The translations under genes and the position numbers were made by a program. Below the pieces are notes generated by a model. The model was not told the origin of the DNA and made no database searches. It saw only the letters and a program-made list of their open reading frames with translations. DNA of 64,000 bases from Gimesia sp. Its GTDB lineage: Bacteria; Planctomycetota; Planctomycetia; Planctomycetales; Planctomycetaceae. Positions 61,850-64,000 of this stretch are shown here, in pieces (positions within the stretch are counted from its first letter, which is position 1; each line of letters begins with the position of its first letter). The stretch spans positions 310,001-374,000 of the forward strand of contig NZ_JAVJSQ010000007.1 in the NCBI RefSeq assembly GCF_040219335.1. The letters are read 5' to 3'.

Positions 61850-61880
61850 GAACCACGAAAAGCACGAAAGACACGAAAAC
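61850..61880. repeat. CACGAAA-type extragenic repeat
   Basis: AACCACGAAAAGCACGAAAG plus ACACGAAAAC gives CACGAA units about nine bases apart. Related stretches occur at 61605-61660 and at 63878-63905 in the same window. This type of repeat is common between genes in Planctomycetes and similar bacteria. Confidence 0.7.
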
Positions 61881-61889
61881 AAAAGACAG

Positions 61890-62081
61890 GGGGTGGGCCC
61901 GAATGCAATTCGGGCTGAGCGCAGCGAGCAGGAAACAGACAGTGTGATCTGCGAACTATTGAAAGAAACTGTCACACAGGAAGCAACAGAGGTCGGAGAT
62001 TGCTTACCCGTTCGTGATCGTGCTCTGACAGTTTCCTGTTGTCTGCGACAACCGCGAATTACATTCGCGGTCACCCGGTTT
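61890..62081. repeat. inverted pair of palindromic family-A elements
   Basis: The left element GGGTGGGCCCGAATGC with AATTCGGGCTGAGCGCAGCG (61890-61930) is the inverse of the copies at 45185 and 51661. It is followed by GAGCAGGAAACAGACAG. On the right, CTGACAGTTTCCTG (62026-62039) inverts that flank and leads into a variant hairpin CCGCGAAT-TAC-ATTCGCGG (near 62050-62070) ending in TCACCC. The pair thus forms a long inverted repeat around about 80 bases. Confidence 0.75.
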
Positions 62082-62214
62082 CAATTCTTATCAATTCGGA
62101 ATATGGTATTAGACTCCAACTGAGCGGCAAGGCGCTACCCGCTGGTTGTGTGTGACAGAGCTGTTGATCTTACCGGTGGTTAGCGCCATTCCGCTCAGGA
62201 TGGGGTGCCTGTTT

Positions 62215-63837
62215 ATGGTTCGGACGATCTTTGCTACTCTGACCTGTCTGGTCGTCTGTCTGACTGTATTGACGGCTGATGTGGCGCAAGCGGAGCGGCC
62301 GAATATCATTCTGATTATGGTCGACGATATGGGTTTCTCCGATCTCGGTTGTTACGGCAGCGAGATTGAAACGCCGAACATCGATGCCCTGGCGGCGGGG
62401 GGCGTGCGGTTCTCGCAGTTTTATAATTCAGGGCGCTGCTGTCCGACGCGGGCGACGCTGATGACAGGACTGCATCCGCATCAGACCGGGATTGGCTGGA
62501 TGACGAATCCGCCGAATCAGACGCGGGGCTATTCCAAACCGCCGGCTTACCAGGGGTATCTGAATTCTCAGTGCGTGACGCTGGGTGAAGTACTGGGGAC
62601 AGCCGGCTATGCGACTTACATGGCGGGGAAATGGCACCTGGGATTTAACGACCAGGATCGCTGGCCTTTGCAGCGGGGGTTCGAAAAATATTTCGGTTGT
62701 GTTTCGGGGGCGACGCGATATTTCCATCCGGTAGCGCCGCGGGGGATGACCTTTGGCAACCAGGATATCGAAAATCCCGAGAGCACGACAGATCGTCCGT
62801 TTTATACAACCGACGCTTTCACCGATTACGCGATTCGTTTTCTCAAGGAACATCAGGAAAACGCAAAACAGAAAACGGATCCGTACTTTCTGTATCTGGC
62901 TTATACGGCGCCGCACTGGCCGCTGCAGGCGCATGAGGAGGAGATCAAAAAGTATCGCGGCAAATACCGGATTGGCTGGGATGAACTCCGCAAACGCCGG
63001 CTGGCGAAACAGAAGCAGCTGGGACTGATTTCTGCGGAGACCAGGCTTTCGCCCCGTGATGCGGAGGTGCCGGCCTGGGAGACATTGAAGCCTGAGAAGC
63101 AGGATGAGATGGATCTGAAGATGGCGATTTATGCAGCGATGATCGATCGGATCGATCAGAACATCGGCAAGCTGGTGGACTGGCTCAAGGCGCACGATCA
63201 ACTGGACTATACGCTGATTCTGTTCCTGGCGGACAACGGAGGTTGTGCTGAAGGGGGCGTGCTTGGTCGGGGTGAGTTCCGGGATGTCGAGAAACGGAAC
63301 CAGGAGCACAGCAACAGTTACGGGAAAGCGTGGGCGAATGCGTCCAACACGCCTTTCCGACTGTATAAGCATTTCGCGCATGAGGGGGGAACGTCGACGC
63401 CGTTCCTGATGCACTGGCCGGCACAGATTCAGCCGCGCGCCGAGTGGTACACGAGCCCGGCACAGCTGATTGACGTGATGCCGACGTTGCTCGATGTGGC
63501 GGGAGCCGACTATCCGGAAACGTTCGCCGGCAACAAGATCCACACTCTGGATGGCATTTCACTGCGTCCGGCGCTGACGGGAAAACCGCTGGAACGGGGG
63601 CGACCGATCTTCATCGAGCACGAGAGTAACGCGTTCGTGCGTACCGGTGACTGGAAGCTGGTGGGACGAGGTGTGTCGCCGGCCAAGGGGTATCAGCCGC
63701 AGAAGTGGGAGCTGTACGATGTGCAGGCAGATCGTACGGAGCTGAATGACCTGGCGGAACGGAGGCGCGCGGTGGTGGATGATCTGAAGTCACAGTGGGA
63801 GGCGTGGGCGAAGCGTGTGGGGGTTTATCCGAAGTGA
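62215..63837 (+). CDS. arylsulfatase, secreted
   Basis: A 540-residue formylglycine sulfatase. The signal peptide ends VLTADVAQAE, followed by RPNIILIMVDDMGFSDLG with the metal-binding DD near residues 37-38. The activation motif is CCPTR (residues 75-79), the first Cys being the modified residue. GKWHLGF near 141 and LADNGGCAEGG near 339 complete the active site. The C-terminal domain and length match arylsulfatase A-like enzymes of Planctomycetes. Starts at 62200 and 62215 are both possible; 62215 puts GGGG at ribosome-binding distance and begins the signal peptide directly. An adjacent repeat-rich gap separates it from the isomerase-like gene. Confidence 0.92.
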   Translation: MVRTIFATLTCLVVCLTVLTADVAQAERPNIILIMVDDMGFSDLGCYGSEIETPNIDALAAGGVRFSQFYNSGRCCPTRATLMTGLHPHQTGIGWMTNPPNQTRGYSKPPAYQGYLNSQCVTLGEVLGTAGYATYMAGKWHLGFNDQDRWPLQRGFEKYFGCVSGATRYFHPVAPRGMTFGNQDIENPESTTDRPFYTTDAFTDYAIRFLKEHQENAKQKTDPYFLYLAYTAPHWPLQAHEEEIKKYRGKYRIGWDELRKRRLAKQKQLGLISAETRLSPRDAEVPAWETLKPEKQDEMDLKMAIYAAMIDRIDQNIGKLVDWLKAHDQLDYTLILFLADNGGCAEGGVLGRGEFRDVEKRNQEHSNSYGKAWANASNTPFRLYKHFAHEGGTSTPFLMHWPAQIQPRAEWYTSPAQLIDVMPTLLDVAGADYPETFAGNKIHTLDGISLRPALTGKPLERGRPIFIEHESNAFVRTGDWKLVGRGVSPAKGYQPQKWELYDVQADRTELNDLAERRRAVVDDLKSQWEAWAKRVGVYPK

Positions 63838-63877
63838 GGTGGACCGCGAAAGGGTTTGCTTCCTGGGTTTTTAACTA

Positions 63878-63905
63878 CCACGGTCGGCACTAAAAGCACG
63901 AAAGG
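63878..63905. repeat. degenerate CACGAAA-type repeat
   Basis: CGGCACTAAAAGCACGAAAG at 63882-63901 resembles CGGCACGAAAAACACGAAAA at 61640-61659, and ACTACCACGG precedes it. It lies between the sulfatase and the last partial gene. Confidence 0.55.
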
Positions 63906-63915
63906 AATTCAGGCG

Positions 63916-64000
63916 TCAGTTGTCCTCACTTTCGAGGGCTGCCATTTCCAATACGTCGAGATAGTATCTTGAAACAAATGTATTTAAGAAAAAGGGCGAA
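63916..64000 (-). CDS. C-terminal end of an unidentified gene (partial, cut by window end)
   Basis: On the minus strand a frame is open from the window edge to TGA at 63916-63918. It encodes the last 27 residues, ending in FVSRYYLDVLEMAALESEDN. The helical, acidic ending is protein-like, and the frame has no stop in the visible part. The other two minus frames are less protein-like. The family cannot be told from this fragment. It converges with the sulfatase, so about 80 bases separate the two stops, filled by a CACGAAA-type repeat. Confidence 0.45.
   Translation of the reverse strand, partial: SPFFLNTFVSRYYLDVLEMAALESEDN

Larger units (their letters stand above)
61597..62199. other. 600-base repeat-rich intergenic region
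   Basis: Almost entirely repeats: two CACGAAA-type stretches (61605-61660 and 61850-61880), a REPIN-like hairpin pair (61669-61806) and an inverted pair of palindromic family-A elements (61890-62081). No protein-like frame. The next gene has its likely start at 62215. Confidence 0.8.

Noticed and set aside
1..64000. CRISPR array, tRNA, rRNA, prophage or insertion sequence
   Set aside because: No regular direct repeats with spacers, no cloverleaf or T-loop pattern and no transposase or integrase gene were found.

Overview
The window reads as chromosomal DNA from a marine-type planctomycete of the family Planctomycetaceae; Gimesia or a close relative is my best guess. The evidence is the protein content. 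There are two different sets of planctomycete-typical secreted cytochrome/DUF modules: DUF1552 with DUF1592/1588/1585, and DUF1549/1553 with DUF1501 and PPC. There are three sulfatase loci, many Tat-signal (RR) proteins of the 'sugar phosphate isomerase' and Gfo/Idh type, DUF1080 and HEAT proteins, an ECF sigma/anti-sigma pair, and long G+C-moderate intergenic gaps. I found no rRNA, tRNA, CRISPR, insertion sequence or prophage.

Layout. 0-5.6 kb: a partial membrane protein, a secreted esterase-like hydrolase, a lipoprotein cyclase (kynurenine-formamidase fold) and two overlapping sulfatases, the second broken by a one-base frameshift. 5.6-15.6 kb: two unknown membrane proteins, the DUF1552/DUF1592 pair, an SdiA-regulated-type propeller, a PQQ-type propeller and a multi-pass membrane protein. 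15.6-21.7 kb: an accessory island of about nine small genes, AT-rich at its right-hand end. Several resemble contact-toxin immunity families (DUF4241-like, double-CXXCG/SitI6-like, SMI1/KNR4, perhaps Imm42-like), next to a HEPN-type protein, with no toxin in sight. 21.8-28.2 kb: housekeeping and metabolic genes (archaeal-type phosphoglycerate mutase, bacterioferritin-like protein, GroES-like protein, XdhC, EboE). 28.5-31.0 kb: a sigma factor, its putative anti-sigma factor and an overlapping secreted or anchored protein. 31.1-39.2 kb: secreted hydrolases, a leucine-rich-repeat protein, an epimerase, an altered membrane-dipeptidase homologue, a Rieske-PSP1 fusion and a nucleotidase. 39.5-45.1 kb: the DUF1549/1553-DUF1501-PPC operon. 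45.4-54.4 kb: a ceramidase-like protein, hydrolases, a transglutaminase-like protein, a flavin-type oxidase and an oxidoreductase. 54.5-63.8 kb: HEAT-DUF1080, a UvrD-type helicase, an rRNA methyltransferase, a sugar isomerase-like protein and a third sulfatase. The window ends inside a further gene on the minus strand.

How the genes fit together. Most of the window serves degradation and handling of polymers outside the cytoplasm: sulfatases, esterases, DUF1080 and heme-c surface proteins. The most system-like part is the 15.6-21.7 kb immunity-like island. The most striking non-coding feature is a family of paired inverted hairpins of about 138 bp (REPIN-like). It occurs twice, and its stems differ in sequence yet keep pairing. 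A second palindrome family lies near both copies. The strongest single-protein oddities are the Rieske-PSP1 fusion, the dipeptidase homologue that lacks half its metal ligands, and the frameshifted sulfatase.
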